Assembly (NCBI GenBank): GCA_028284775.1
Contig: JANQRB010000043.1
Location: 1 to 64,000 of the forward strand
Source: Candidatus Kapaibacterium sp.
GTDB lineage: Bacteria > Bacteroidota > Ignavibacteria > Kapaibacteriales > UBA7675
Length of the DNA: 64,000 bases
Direction of reading: 5' to 3'
Below, piece after piece: positions 54,607 through 63,677 of the stretch (positions within the stretch are counted from its first letter, which is position 1; every line of letters begins with the position of its first letter). The position numbers and the translations under genes were made by a program. Below the pieces are notes generated by a model that had not been told where the DNA came from, made no database searches, and was given only the letters and a program-made list of their open reading frames with translations.

Positions 54607-56361
54607 ATGACAGGTATACCGCTGCGTTTTCGTAAAACCGATAAAGTAAACCCGACACTGCAACAAGATCCGGACCACTGCTTGCAAACACTGCCTCCGG
54701 TCTGCAATGCAAGACTTCAGTTCACAAAATTGCTTTGGCTTGTTTGTCTGGTCTTCGCGGCCGTCGGGCAAGCTTATGCAAAAGCAAAAACCGGCGACCT
54801 CGTTCAGCGGGAAGCGTCTCTCTTTGACAACCAGGAAAATACCGTATCCAACATTCAATTCTTCACCAGCAACTACGGTATTTGGGGTATGAATGTAGCC
54901 GCCAATCTCAGCGGAACTTTCTGGCCGCGAAACTCCGACAATGCCTATTTATTCGGCGGCGGCATCTGGTTTGGCACAACTAAACTCGTGGGAGGCGCCC
55001 AGACCAGATCGAAGCTCGTGTTTTTGAGCTACAATCCAGATTCAGGCTTAGGATGGGCTGTACCGGGACGTATGGAAGATGGCGAGAGCCTTTCTTCGTC
55101 TCCTGAATCTATTCAAAAGTATAGGGTTTACTACTCCACCGACTTCGACAGAAACGGTCAGCCTCTACTCTCTGAGGATGGCCCCGGCTGGCCTCTTTGG
55201 AATACCATCGGACAAGGTCCATCTTCACAAGGCAGATTTGCAGGCACCTACATCCACGAAGTTGAACAGCGCTCGCGTGTTTCACATCCTCTGGGAATAG
55301 CAACGGTCTCCGATGAAGACATAATCTCCACATTTAAAGGCAGCGATCTGAGTGTTTATGAAGGCAATCCGGGATTGCGACGTCAACAAGGTTACCCCCT
55401 GGACCTGCAGTTCGAGCAAGCGATTTACTCCTGGGCCACCGCCCCCCTGAATGATGCGATAATTGTGCGCTACCGTGTCACGAATGAAACGCAGGATACT
55501 TTGTTCGATTGCTGGCTGTCGCCTGTCTTCGATTTCGACATCAGAAACATCGCCAGCGAAGCCGATGGAGCCGGCAATGACGATCTACGCTATTATGAGG
55601 AAGACCCGGAACTTGAGCTCGTGATGCAGTGGACCGAAGGGGACCGGGGCGAAGCGGGCCGCGGCTTCGGCTATGTCGGGCTCGCTATTCTCGAATCTCC
55701 GGCAGTCGACCAGGATCGATTCCTGCGGAGTGACAAACAGCGTTTCACGCCCGAAGAACAGTTAGGCCTGACAACTTTCCGCAACTGGTCTTTCGGAGAT
55801 GATCCCGAGTCAGATGAAGATCGTTACGATTATATGGCTGCCGGCGTCATCGACGCGCAAAGCGAGGTTGGCGACAAACGTTTCCTGCTCTCTACCGGAC
55901 CATTTAACCTTCGTCCGGGTGAATCGGCAAGTATCGTCTATACAATGGCTATGGCTGCCCCGGCCACTGCCGAAGGACAGGCGACAGCACCGACCGGCAC
56001 AAGCGAAGATGCGGCAGGAATTGTGGCCCTGGTCAAAGAGGTCCGCCGCTATTATAATAATCAATTCACGACCGATGTCAGCATTGATCCTCAGAATCCA
56101 GAGGCACTTGAGCTGGCGCTGTTCCCTAACCCGCTTGCGGAACAGGGCAGCCTGCGGATTCGAAGCGCTTCCGCTGGTATGGCGCGCATGGAAGTCATCG
56201 GACTGCTCGGCCAGAGCGTCGTTCCCATTCAGCAAATACAACTTCGACCGGGATTCACGACTATGGCTCTGGATGTCGCGGCATTGCCGGCGGGATCATA
56301 CTTCTGCAGAGTTTCGACGCATGAATCTTCAGTGATGACTGCCTTTGCCATCGTCAAGTGA
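54607..56361 (+). CDS. Secreted protein with T9SS sorting domain, long N-terminal leader
   Basis: A 584-residue protein. GGGAG lies 7 nt before the ATG, so the start is well supported. About 38 polar residues precede the hydrophobic core (LLWLVCLVFAAVGQAYA), an unusually long n-region for a signal peptide. The middle has beta-rich blocks (GGGIWFGTTKLVGGAQTRSK, DAIIVRYRVTNETQDTLFDC) like those of uncharacterised Bacteroidota surface proteins. A T9SS sorting domain (about 500-584: LFPNPLAEQGSLRIRS) ends it. No enzyme motif is seen. It is monocistronic and divergent from the large Cys-Cys protein gene. Confidence 0.82.
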   Translation: MTGIPLRFRKTDKVNPTLQQDPDHCLQTLPPVCNARLQFTKLLWLVCLVFAAVGQAYAKAKTGDLVQREASLFDNQENTVSNIQFFTSNYGIWGMNVAANLSGTFWPRNSDNAYLFGGGIWFGTTKLVGGAQTRSKLVFLSYNPDSGLGWAVPGRMEDGESLSSSPESIQKYRVYYSTDFDRNGQPLLSEDGPGWPLWNTIGQGPSSQGRFAGTYIHEVEQRSRVSHPLGIATVSDEDIISTFKGSDLSVYEGNPGLRRQQGYPLDLQFEQAIYSWATAPLNDAIIVRYRVTNETQDTLFDCWLSPVFDFDIRNIASEADGAGNDDLRYYEEDPELELVMQWTEGDRGEAGRGFGYVGLAILESPAVDQDRFLRSDKQRFTPEEQLGLTTFRNWSFGDDPESDEDRYDYMAAGVIDAQSEVGDKRFLLSTGPFNLRPGESASIVYTMAMAAPATAEGQATAPTGTSEDAAGIVALVKEVRRYYNNQFTTDVSIDPQNPEALELALFPNPLAEQGSLRIRSASAGMARMEVIGLLGQSVVPIQQIQLRPGFTTMALDVAALPAGSYFCRVSTHESSVMTAFAIVK

Positions 56362-56554
56362 ACTCATTATTGCATTTTGCCGGCCGCTTTGTGAACATAA
56401 TGCATCATTAAACAATCGTCGCTCAGCCTTAGTCCCTCTAAGCCTTCGTACAAGCCGATCTTACTAAACTATTGCGTTCTCCCGCTTCGCTAATGCAGGG
56501 ATCTGCCGCTAAGCCTGCACTCGGCATAACAGGAGAATTACACTCAGCATGCAG

Positions 56555-57568
56555 TCAAGCCAGAGGCAGAGAAATGCTCAAAGTTACGCCTCGTTTCTGA
56601 TTGTTGCGCAGCGTGATCGAGCCGCCGTGTGCTTCGACAATATTCCGGCACAGATTCAATCCCAATCCATGACCGCCACTGCCTTTGGAACGTGATTTGT
56701 CAACGCGGTAGAAAGGCTGAAATACTTTCTCCACTTCATCGTGCGGAACTCCAATGCCGTCATCTGAAATAAAAAGCATGAATTGCTTTTCGTCCACAAT
56801 TGCACTAATCTCAACAGGCCGGCTGTCAACGCGTGAATATGTCATAGCGTTTGCAAGCACATTGCGAATGACGATCCGAATGCGGCCCGGATCCAGACTA
56901 AGCGTCAAAGCCTGCGGTAGATCTCTTAGAATGACGCCTGGTTGGCCTTCACGAAAGCTCGCGGAACATTCCCGAACCAGCCGGACAACATCAACCGCTT
57001 GCAGATCCAAATGCATCAGTCCCGCCCGCATACGTTCCGCCTCAAGCAATTCGTTAATCATCGACTCGAGCTCCCTCAGATCTTCGTTCATGCTCTCTCG
57101 CAGGCCGGCATCGGGAAGCAAAGCCACGGCAATCATCAGACGGGTCACCGGTGTTTTCAATTCGTGACTGACATCCATCAACAACTGATCTTTGGCCTGA
57201 ATTGTCTCTTTTAGCCTTGATGCCATTCTGTTGAAAGCCAGGCTAAGATCGGCCAGTTCATCTTTGGATCGCACAGGGATGTCGATGTCGTAATCGCCGT
57301 CGGCAACAGCGTCCACGCCCCTCTTTAACAGAGTTATCGGTACGAGCAATCTCCGAATCTTGCTGTGAGCTGCAACAAACACCAAAACCATGAGGATGAT
57401 AAAGCCCAGAAACAGAAAGTGAATCCGGACGGCATCATCAGGCGCAATTCCATCGCTGACAATCGTCAGGTGCATTAGCAGAAAGAGCCCGAGCACAATC
57501 AATGCCAGCACCAGCATGACGATCAGGACTTTTTCGAATATCGAGCGATGTATAGAGTTATGCTTCAT
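56555..57568 (-). CDS. Sensor histidine kinase (OmpR-system type)
   Basis: A 337-residue membrane kinase from the ATG at 57568. Two transmembrane helices (about 13-35 and 50-68) enclose a short periplasmic loop. HAMP (about 70-120) follows, then the HisKA domain with phospho-acceptor His135 in VSHELKTP, and the HATPase (N-box NVLANAMTY, G1 DDGIGVP, G2 GHGLGL). The start overlaps the response-regulator end by 11 nt, indicating a linked pair. The very short sensing loop suggests it senses membrane or internal signals. It lies downstream of ABC efflux genes, which it may regulate. Confidence 0.9.
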   Translation of the reverse strand: MKHNSIHRSIFEKVLIVMLVLALIVLGLFLLMHLTIVSDGIAPDDAVRIHFLFLGFIILMVLVFVAAHSKIRRLLVPITLLKRGVDAVADGDYDIDIPVRSKDELADLSLAFNRMASRLKETIQAKDQLLMDVSHELKTPVTRLMIAVALLPDAGLRESMNEDLRELESMINELLEAERMRAGLMHLDLQAVDVVRLVRECSASFREGQPGVILRDLPQALTLSLDPGRIRIVIRNVLANAMTYSRVDSRPVEISAIVDEKQFMLFISDDGIGVPHDEVEKVFQPFYRVDKSRSKGSGGHGLGLNLCRNIVEAHGGSITLRNNQKRGVTLSISLPLA

Positions 57569-58247
57569 CGTCAGCAATAAATTTGTATCCCGACCCCCAA
57601 ACCGTTTTGATATATCTTGAGTTTCGCGGATCGTCGCCGAGTTTCTGACGCAGGCGGCTGATGAGTACGTCCACCGAGCGATTAAACGCATCCCAATCCA
57701 CACCGCGTACTTCGTCCATTAAAGATTCTCGCGTAAGCACTCTGCCGCGATTGCGAACAAAGTACAGGAGCAGCTCGAATTCTCTGGTCGTGAGATCAAG
57801 GTCTCCGGCATCGGACAGAACGCTCTGGGCGTTAACATCGATTATTAAGTCGCCGCTACGAATCACCGAATTCGTCACACGCTTGCGAGTGCGACGTAAA
57901 ATCGTCCGAATGCGTGCCAGCAATTCACGCGGCTCGAAGGGTTTGGGCATGTAATCATCCGCACCCATCTCCAGACCGACGATCTTGTCATTCACATCAC
58001 CGCGCGCCGTGAGCATAATAATCGGTGTCTCGCTTGTGCGGCGTACCAGACGGCAGAGTTCGAGGCCATCCATTTGCGGCAGCATCAGATCCAGAATGAT
58101 CAAATCGGGCTTAAATTGTCCAAGCAGACGCAAGGCATGCTCCGGTTCCCTGGCGGAGCGGATGTCGTAGCCGAACTGCGCGAGATACTGCGTTAACAGT
58201 CTTACAGTTTTCGCGTCGTCCTCGACGAGCAAGAGTTTTTCATTCAT
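57558..58247 (-). CDS. OmpR/PhoB-family response regulator
   Basis: A 229-residue regulator with a receiver domain (acidic pocket Glu9-Asp10/Asp11, phospho-acceptor Asp53, Lys102) and a C-terminal winged helix with TREFELLLYFVRNRG and SVDVLISRLRQKLGDD. The closing VWGSGYKFI is typical of the OmpR family. It is transcribed with the adjacent histidine kinase and lies 20 nt after the ABC permease gene, so the transporter is a likely target. Confidence 0.92.
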   Translation of the reverse strand: MNEKLLLVEDDAKTVRLLTQYLAQFGYDIRSAREPEHALRLLGQFKPDLIILDLMLPQMDGLELCRLVRRTSETPIIMLTARGDVNDKIVGLEMGADDYMPKPFEPRELLARIRTILRRTRKRVTNSVIRSGDLIIDVNAQSVLSDAGDLDLTTREFELLLYFVRNRGRVLTRESLMDEVRGVDWDAFNRSVDVLISRLRQKLGDDPRNSRYIKTVWGSGYKFIADDEA

Positions 58248-58267
58248 TTTTTTACTACATCCGTTCC

Positions 58268-59488
58268 TTATTCAATCTTCAGAGCGTCTGTCGGCTGTAG
58301 TCGGGCGGCCTTGCGCGCGGTCAAAACACCGACAAACAAAGCCGACAACAGGTCGACTGCGGCTGCGATTCCAGTTGGGAACCAGGATATAGCCGGCTTC
58401 CACGCTGTCACAAGCGGTAGAATATACGAAGCAATTAGTCCGCATCCGATTCCAAGCAGCCCTCCGGCCAAACCCAGCAAGAGCGATTCGATCATAAATT
58501 GCAATACAATATCCCTGCTTCGCGCTCCCACGGCGATACGCAAGCCAATTTCGCCGCTCCTTGCTTTAACGGCCAGCAGCATCACTGCTAACAGCCCGGC
58601 AATACCGACAATCATCGCGCAGGCCGATACGCCCGTGGTCATAAGTCCGAAGGAGCGCGCGGCCTGTAGCTGCGCCTCCAGGGCTTTAACATTGTTGCTG
58701 ATGTAGAAATCATCCTGCTTGTGAACAGAATATAATCCGTGTCGTTCACGCAGAATTGACCGTATGTGATGCTCGGCATCAGACATTACGTCACTGCTGT
58801 CAAGTTCCACATATATACTCTCAAGGTAGCTGCGATTAAACAAACGGCGCATAGTAGCGCGCAGCGGCACAATAATGATGTTGTCTTGGTTTGCGCCTTC
58901 TGCGGTCAGACCCTTTTGCTCTAAAACGCCGATGACACGGAAGGGAACGCTGCCTATCAGAATCGACTCGTCGAGGGCTTCCGAGTCCTTGAACAGCAGC
59001 TCGCGAACTTGATGGCCAATCACAGCTACACGCCGAAGGCCGGCGTTATCGTCATCACTAAACAGGTGTCCCTGCGCAAGCCGATAGTTGCGAATTGTGA
59101 AGTAGGGCGGTAGAGTGCCGATGATTGTTGAACTGATTGTCAGCGTGCCGAACTTTACTTTGCGATTCATTTCCTGATGCGGAGCGGCACTGTTGACTTG
59201 TGGAATTTCTCGCAAAATAGCCTCACAATCGCCTGCGCGCAGCGTTGTTGCCAGACGACTTTGTTCGCGCCGCCCGACAAAGGTCGTTTGGCGGCCGGCG
59301 CTGACGACCAGTACATTCGCGCCGCTCTGTGCTATCCTTTCAACAATGCTCTGTTCCGCCCCCTGGCTGATGGACAGCATGACCAGCAGAACGGCGATAC
59401 CGATCGCCACGCTCAACAAGGCCAACAGATTCTGCAATTTGTGTTGGAGCAGCACATTTAGCGACAGCTTGAGCGTGCGATGCAGCAT
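58268..59488 (-). CDS. MacB-type ABC transporter permease 1
   Basis: A 406-residue FtsX/MacB-like permease. An N-terminal transmembrane helix (about 20-42, ALLSVAIGIAVLLVMLSI) is followed by a large periplasmic domain (about 45-275) and three C-terminal helices (about 285-395). The GEIGLRIAVGARSRDI block is the family's coupling helix. It lacks an ATPase domain and would use the ATPase at 61504-62190. It is related to, but clearly different from, the second permease at 60251-61471, so the pair could form a heterodimer. Confidence 0.87.
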   Translation of the reverse strand: MLHRTLKLSLNVLLQHKLQNLLALLSVAIGIAVLLVMLSISQGAEQSIVERIAQSGANVLVVSAGRQTTFVGRREQSRLATTLRAGDCEAILREIPQVNSAAPHQEMNRKVKFGTLTISSTIIGTLPPYFTIRNYRLAQGHLFSDDDNAGLRRVAVIGHQVRELLFKDSEALDESILIGSVPFRVIGVLEQKGLTAEGANQDNIIIVPLRATMRRLFNRSYLESIYVELDSSDVMSDAEHHIRSILRERHGLYSVHKQDDFYISNNVKALEAQLQAARSFGLMTTGVSACAMIVGIAGLLAVMLLAVKARSGEIGLRIAVGARSRDIVLQFMIESLLLGLAGGLLGIGCGLIASYILPLVTAWKPAISWFPTGIAAAVDLLSALFVGVLTARKAARLQPTDALKIE

Positions 59489-60250
59489 AAGGAGTACAGT
59501 TGTTTTTTTACTTGTTTGTCGAAAAACAATGACTCTTGAGAATAGGAATGCTTGAGTCTAAAGTCACTTACAGCCGGCAGCGGATAAGTGGCCCCGTAGG
59601 GAAAGCTGTGGAACCGGCAGTAGGATTGGGATGTCGCTTAAATGATGATTCGACAGTTGTTATAACAATTGTTAACCAGGTACACACTCCCCAAGGCGCA
59701 ACTACCCTGCCGCCGCCGGCATCCTGCCTTGAGAACAAAGCGCAAGCTACCGCAATACATTCCGCCATTCGGCTGTCATCAAAGCTGCCTGACTTTGTCT
59801 CATTTCCTTCGTCCCTGCGCCGAACCGGCGGCAACAATACGAATCCCGGCGCACATAGCTATAGCGCATGTGGCCAATTTCATCTAATTTCTGCTGAACG
59901 GGCTGTCTGCGGCCCTAAACAGTCGGGAGATCGACATTCGGAGCTCTACTGTCTTTAGGCAAATTGTTAAATCTGATTTGTATAGTTAAAGTACATACGC
60001 ACAGTTTAGCCATCGTCTCATCCCCACAGTATTCTGAATTGTTCGGTCATCAATAATTTATCTCCCGGACAATAGCGCTGTAATGTTTCACTGCCCAATC
60101 CTGGATTTGCTGCAGTTGTCCAATACTGTCCCGTATCTTTTCCTCCCTTGCTGGCGAATCAACATATTCACATTAAGGTTATTTCGGTCTATCATTCGCT
60201 CGCCGTCTGCGCAGACTTTGCACTGTACGATGTATTGTCGGAGCCTCAGT
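59489..60250. other. Unusually long gap inside the efflux cluster, about 760 nt
   Basis: The two permease genes are separated by about 760 nt without a supported gene. No readable fragment of a third gene was found. It may hold a promoter for permease 1 and the two-component genes. Confidence 0.45.
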
Positions 60251-61471
60251 TCATGTCTCTTTCAGATTTTCCACCGGCATCTGTTTCGCTGCCATGCTTG
60301 CGGGCACGACTCCGGCCAGAAGCCCCACAACTATGGGCGCCAGGACGCTCAGCAAAAGAGCAGCCGGCGAAATCACCAGTGGCATATTGCTGAGCTTTGC
60401 GACGACAGCTATGCCGATTGAAGAAATGACAATTGCCAGGAGCGCTCCTGCCAGTGCGATCGTCAGCGATTCGAACAGAAACTGCCGGAAAACATCGCCG
60501 CTGCGCGCACCTGCTGCTCGTCGAATGCCGATCTCGACGCTTCGATTACGAAGCGCCGTCACCATGACAAGGGCGATAACGACGGCGCTCGCCACCAATG
60601 CCAGGCTTGCAATCAAGGGCAGCAAGAGCGTAAAGGTATCGTTCATCCTGGCAATCCGCTCCTGGACATCGGCGGGTGTTATAACTGTAAAATCATCCCG
60701 CTCGTCGGGGCCGATGGAATGCCGGCGGCGCATGATCGCTTTGATGCTTTCAACAGTGGCATCCATTTGTGTTATGTCATCGATCAGTATTTTGGCGTGC
60801 ATGAGATAGTCGATATTCTTGACACGACGCAGCAGTGTGCTGATCGGGATGTAGACGTCATAGTCGCGGTCGATACCATGAGCGTCAATCCCGATCGGCG
60901 CGAGAATTCCTTTGATGTCAAAAGGAATGTTGTTAATCCGTAGTTGCCGGCCGACCGGGTCACTGCTGCCGAATAGTTGTCTTGCCACCTTCGTGCCGAT
61001 CACAGCCACCCGCGCAGTGGAGGCCAGGTCTGCGGCATCAAAAAACTCGCCTTGCAGGGCATCGCGATTCCATACCTGCGCACAATCGCGGCCGCCGCCG
61101 AATACCGTCGTCGTCAGCGTGTTTTCCCGGAAGCTTACTTCACTGTCAGTGACCATTTGCAATGGATCCCACACGAGTATCGCGGGCAGCTCCGTCTGCA
61201 TAGCCTCAATGTCAGCTGTTGTTAAGCTGGTGATCGGACCATCGCGCTCGCCACTGCGCATACCGCCGCCGCCGGCCATAAGAAGAATACTGTTGGCGCT
61301 GAAGATCTTCTTAACGCCTTCCACTATCTGGCGCCGACTACCTTCGCCCATGGCCATCGCCAGCATCAATGCAGTAATGCCGAGTACGATGCCGAGAGTC
61401 ATCAGGATCGTTTGCAGCTTGTTACGCCACATTTGACGAACACTCGCCGCAATTAACCTGCTGTGTTTCAT
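60251..61471 (-). CDS. MacB-type ABC transporter permease 2
   Basis: A 406-residue MacB-like permease of the same layout: one N-terminal helix (LQTILMTLGIVLGITALMLA), a periplasmic domain (about 50-280) and three C-terminal helices. The coupling motif is NRSVEIGIRRAAGARSGDV. It follows the ATPase gene by 32 nt in a leftward operon. Such permeases, with a separate ATPase and an HlyD adaptor, form a tripartite efflux pump. The substrate is unknown. Confidence 0.88.
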   Translation of the reverse strand: MKHSRLIAASVRQMWRNKLQTILMTLGIVLGITALMLAMAMGEGSRRQIVEGVKKIFSANSILLMAGGGGMRSGERDGPITSLTTADIEAMQTELPAILVWDPLQMVTDSEVSFRENTLTTTVFGGGRDCAQVWNRDALQGEFFDAADLASTARVAVIGTKVARQLFGSSDPVGRQLRINNIPFDIKGILAPIGIDAHGIDRDYDVYIPISTLLRRVKNIDYLMHAKILIDDITQMDATVESIKAIMRRRHSIGPDERDDFTVITPADVQERIARMNDTFTLLLPLIASLALVASAVVIALVMVTALRNRSVEIGIRRAAGARSGDVFRQFLFESLTIALAGALLAIVISSIGIAVVAKLSNMPLVISPAALLLSVLAPIVVGLLAGVVPASMAAKQMPVENLKET

Positions 61472-61503
61472 TGTTAGTTGGCTTGTTGGATAATTTCTTG
61501 TGT

Positions 61504-62190
61504 TTAAGGCCGACCCTGTTTGCCGCCCTCATCGGCAATGATCGCGGCGGCGTCGATTGTAAGTACACGCTCCGCTCCGGCCGCAATGTTGGAATCATGG
61601 CTGATAATGACAAGCGTCTTGCCTTTGCGATTCAGCTCACGGAACAGCGCCATTATCTCTTTAGCCGAGCTTTCATCGAGATTGCCGGTTGGTTCGTCGG
61701 CAAGAATTAGCGCCGGATCATTGACCAGTGCCCGCGCAATGGCAACACGCTGCTGTTGTCCTCCCGAAAGTTCGCCGGGAAAGTGATCGGCCCGGTCTGC
61801 GAGTCCTACCATACGCAGGGCCTCCAGGGCCAGCCCCTCGCTGTCGGTTCGTATACTATAGAGCAGAGGCAGTTCGACATTTTCCGCGGCAGTTGTTTTG
61901 GGAAGCAGGTGAAAAGCCTGAAAGACAAAGCCGATCTCTGTATTGCGTTTTTGCGCCATATCATCGATGCTGCGTCCGCTGACCTCTTCACCATTAAGGA
62001 AGTACCGTCCTGCGCTTGGCGTATCCAGCAAACCCAGGATGTTCATCAGGGTGGACTTGCCGGCTCCCGAGGGACCCTTGATGACGACAAATTCTCCCCG
62101 CCCGATACGAAGGTCAATGTTCCGCAGACCATTCACCCGCTTGCCGCTGCCGGTCTCGTAAATCTTGCTGATAGCTTCGAGTTGTATCAT
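61504..62190 (-). CDS. MacB/LolD-type ABC ATP-binding protein
   Basis: A 228-residue ATPase. Walker A is GPSGAGKST, the signature is [15 protein letters not shown], Walker B is [12 protein letters not shown] and the switch His is in IISHDSN. This matches the LolD/MacB ATPase group. The start overlaps the adaptor stop by 4 nt (ATGA at 62187-62190), so adaptor and ATPase are coupled. It powers the permeases encoded downstream. Confidence 0.92.
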   Translation of the reverse strand: MIQLEAISKIYETGSGKRVNGLRNIDLRIGRGEFVVIKGPSGAGKSTLMNILGLLDTPSAGRYFLNGEEVSGRSIDDMAQKRNTEIGFVFQAFHLLPKTTAAENVELPLLYSIRTDSEGLALEALRMVGLADRADHFPGELSGGQQQRVAIARALVNDPALILADEPTGNLDESSAKEIMALFRELNRKGKTLVIISHDSNIAAGAERVLTIDAAAIIADEGGKQGRP

Positions 62191-63299
62191 TGCAGTTGCG
62201 TTAATTGTTCGGGATTGATCACGATTGAGTCGATCTCCTGCAATCCGTCGGTAATCTCAGTCAGGTTATTGTTCCTGATGCCCACCGAGACCCCTTGCAT
62301 TTTGAATCCTTCATCCGTCGGTACAAAGACGACGGTTCCTCCCTGCCGCTTACGTAAAGCCCTGTTCGGAACGGCAATCACATTACTGCGATTTGTTACG
62401 TGAATCCTGACGGAACTCGTCATTTCCGGCCGCAATTCTATTCCTTGCAGATTGTCGCGATCGATTTTGATAATGACGACATAGTTAACAACGTTGTCCT
62501 TGATCTCCGCCTTGGGATAAATTGCAGTGACGCGGCCTTTGAATTCCGTCGCCCCATAGGTGTCGACCCTGAAACTGACCGTCTGCCCGTGCGCGATGCG
62601 GCCGATATCCGTCTCATCGACATAGGCCCGTAGTTCGAGTTTGCTGGGATCGATGATTGTGACGAAGGTCGGCGCAGGCTGATCGGCTCTTATGGTTTCC
62701 CCCTCCTGCACAGCCACCGAGGCCACGATTCCGGCAATCGGTGACCTGATCTTTGCATACCCCAGCCTGATCGTCGCCAGGTCCAGCATGGCTTCCATTT
62801 CCCGAAGCTCAGCCGCAGCCCGATGGTAGCTGTTCGCCGCCGCGTCCACGTCATCCCGGGCAACAATTTCCTTCCTGCCGAGCCGGCGGACGCGGCCGAA
62901 TCGCAATTCAGCATAGTCCAGGTCGGCCTGCGCCTTACTCAGGAGCGCCGTCGCCTGCTGGCAGCGGGCCTGGAGTTCCGCGGCATCAAGTTCAGCTAGC
63001 AACTGGCCCCTGCGAATCCGGCTGCCAACTTTGACATACAAGCGCTTCACTACGCCTGACGCGCGCGAGTCGACATCTACTTCCGCCCCGGTTTGGGCTT
63101 TGATGATACCCGTCGCCATCACGCTTGAACGTATATCGTGTCGGGCCACCCGGGCGGTCGCGACGGTAATACTTTCGGACAGGTCATCGCTGCCTATCAG
63201 GTAAATCCACGACAAGGCTCCCGTTGCCGCAACGAACAATCCGATTGTTAACATTTTAGCTGTTTTTCGTTTATGTCGCGCCATTGCTGTGCCCGGCAT
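62187..63299 (-). CDS. Periplasmic adaptor of the HlyD/MacA family
   Basis: About 370 residues with an N-terminal membrane anchor (MLTIGLFVAATGALSWIYLI), then barrel-sandwich and lipoyl-like segments (VDSRASGVVKRLYVKVG, GQLLAELDAAELQARCQQA), a coiled-coil hairpin (about 110-190) and beta-barrel domains. The layout is MacA-like. Possible starts are ATG at 63299 or 63284, or TTG at 63320. None has a clearly better ribosome binding site, so I use 63299. It would link the inner-membrane permeases to an outer-membrane TolC-like channel, which is not encoded here. Confidence 0.87.
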   Translation of the reverse strand: MPGTAMARHKRKTAKMLTIGLFVAATGALSWIYLIGSDDLSESITVATARVARHDIRSSVMATGIIKAQTGAEVDVDSRASGVVKRLYVKVGSRIRRGQLLAELDAAELQARCQQATALLSKAQADLDYAELRFGRVRRLGRKEIVARDDVDAAANSYHRAAAELREMEAMLDLATIRLGYAKIRSPIAGIVASVAVQEGETIRADQPAPTFVTIIDPSKLELRAYVDETDIGRIAHGQTVSFRVDTYGATEFKGRVTAIYPKAEIKDNVVNYVVIIKIDRDNLQGIELRPEMTSSVRIHVTNRSNVIAVPNRALRKRQGGTVVFVPTDEGFKMQGVSVGIRNNNLTEITDGLQEIDSIVINPEQLTQLQ

Positions 63300-63677
63300 T
63301 GCCTCAGACAATTTCTGCAATTCGACCTGGATTCAGGACATAGATTGTTCGAAGCAAAACTAGGCTGGAAACTTTGCGCAAGCCTTACAGAATTGTAACG
63401 AATTGTAACAAGCCCGACAGTCGTTCGGACTGGCTGATTCGTGTGCTTCCTGGTTTTGCTTAAGCTTTGAATTTGCCCTGAAAATTTTCAGACAAAGCGA
63501 CTTAAAGTCAATAGATGTAGCGGCGGGTACAATGCAGGATTCGTGCCGTTTTTTCGCACAACTTTTTCAGGTATATTTCCTTACAAACGAAATACTCAAT
63601 CAGGATGATCGACTATAAACAAATTGGCGAATCAGGATGAGCGATTCGAAGGGAAATATTTAGCAGGGAGTAGTCTT
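63300..63677. other. Divergent upstream region, about 380 nt
   Basis: No gene. It separates the leftward efflux operon from the rightward SMI1/KNR4 gene. AATCAGGATGA occurs twice, at 63598-63608 and 63630-63640, 32 bp apart. Confidence 0.5.
63598..63640 (+). repeat. Two short direct repeats before the SMI1/KNR4 gene
   Basis: AATCAGGATGA appears at 63598-63608 and 63630-63640, both followed by a CGA-containing segment. This could be a regulator site or chance. Confidence 0.4.
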
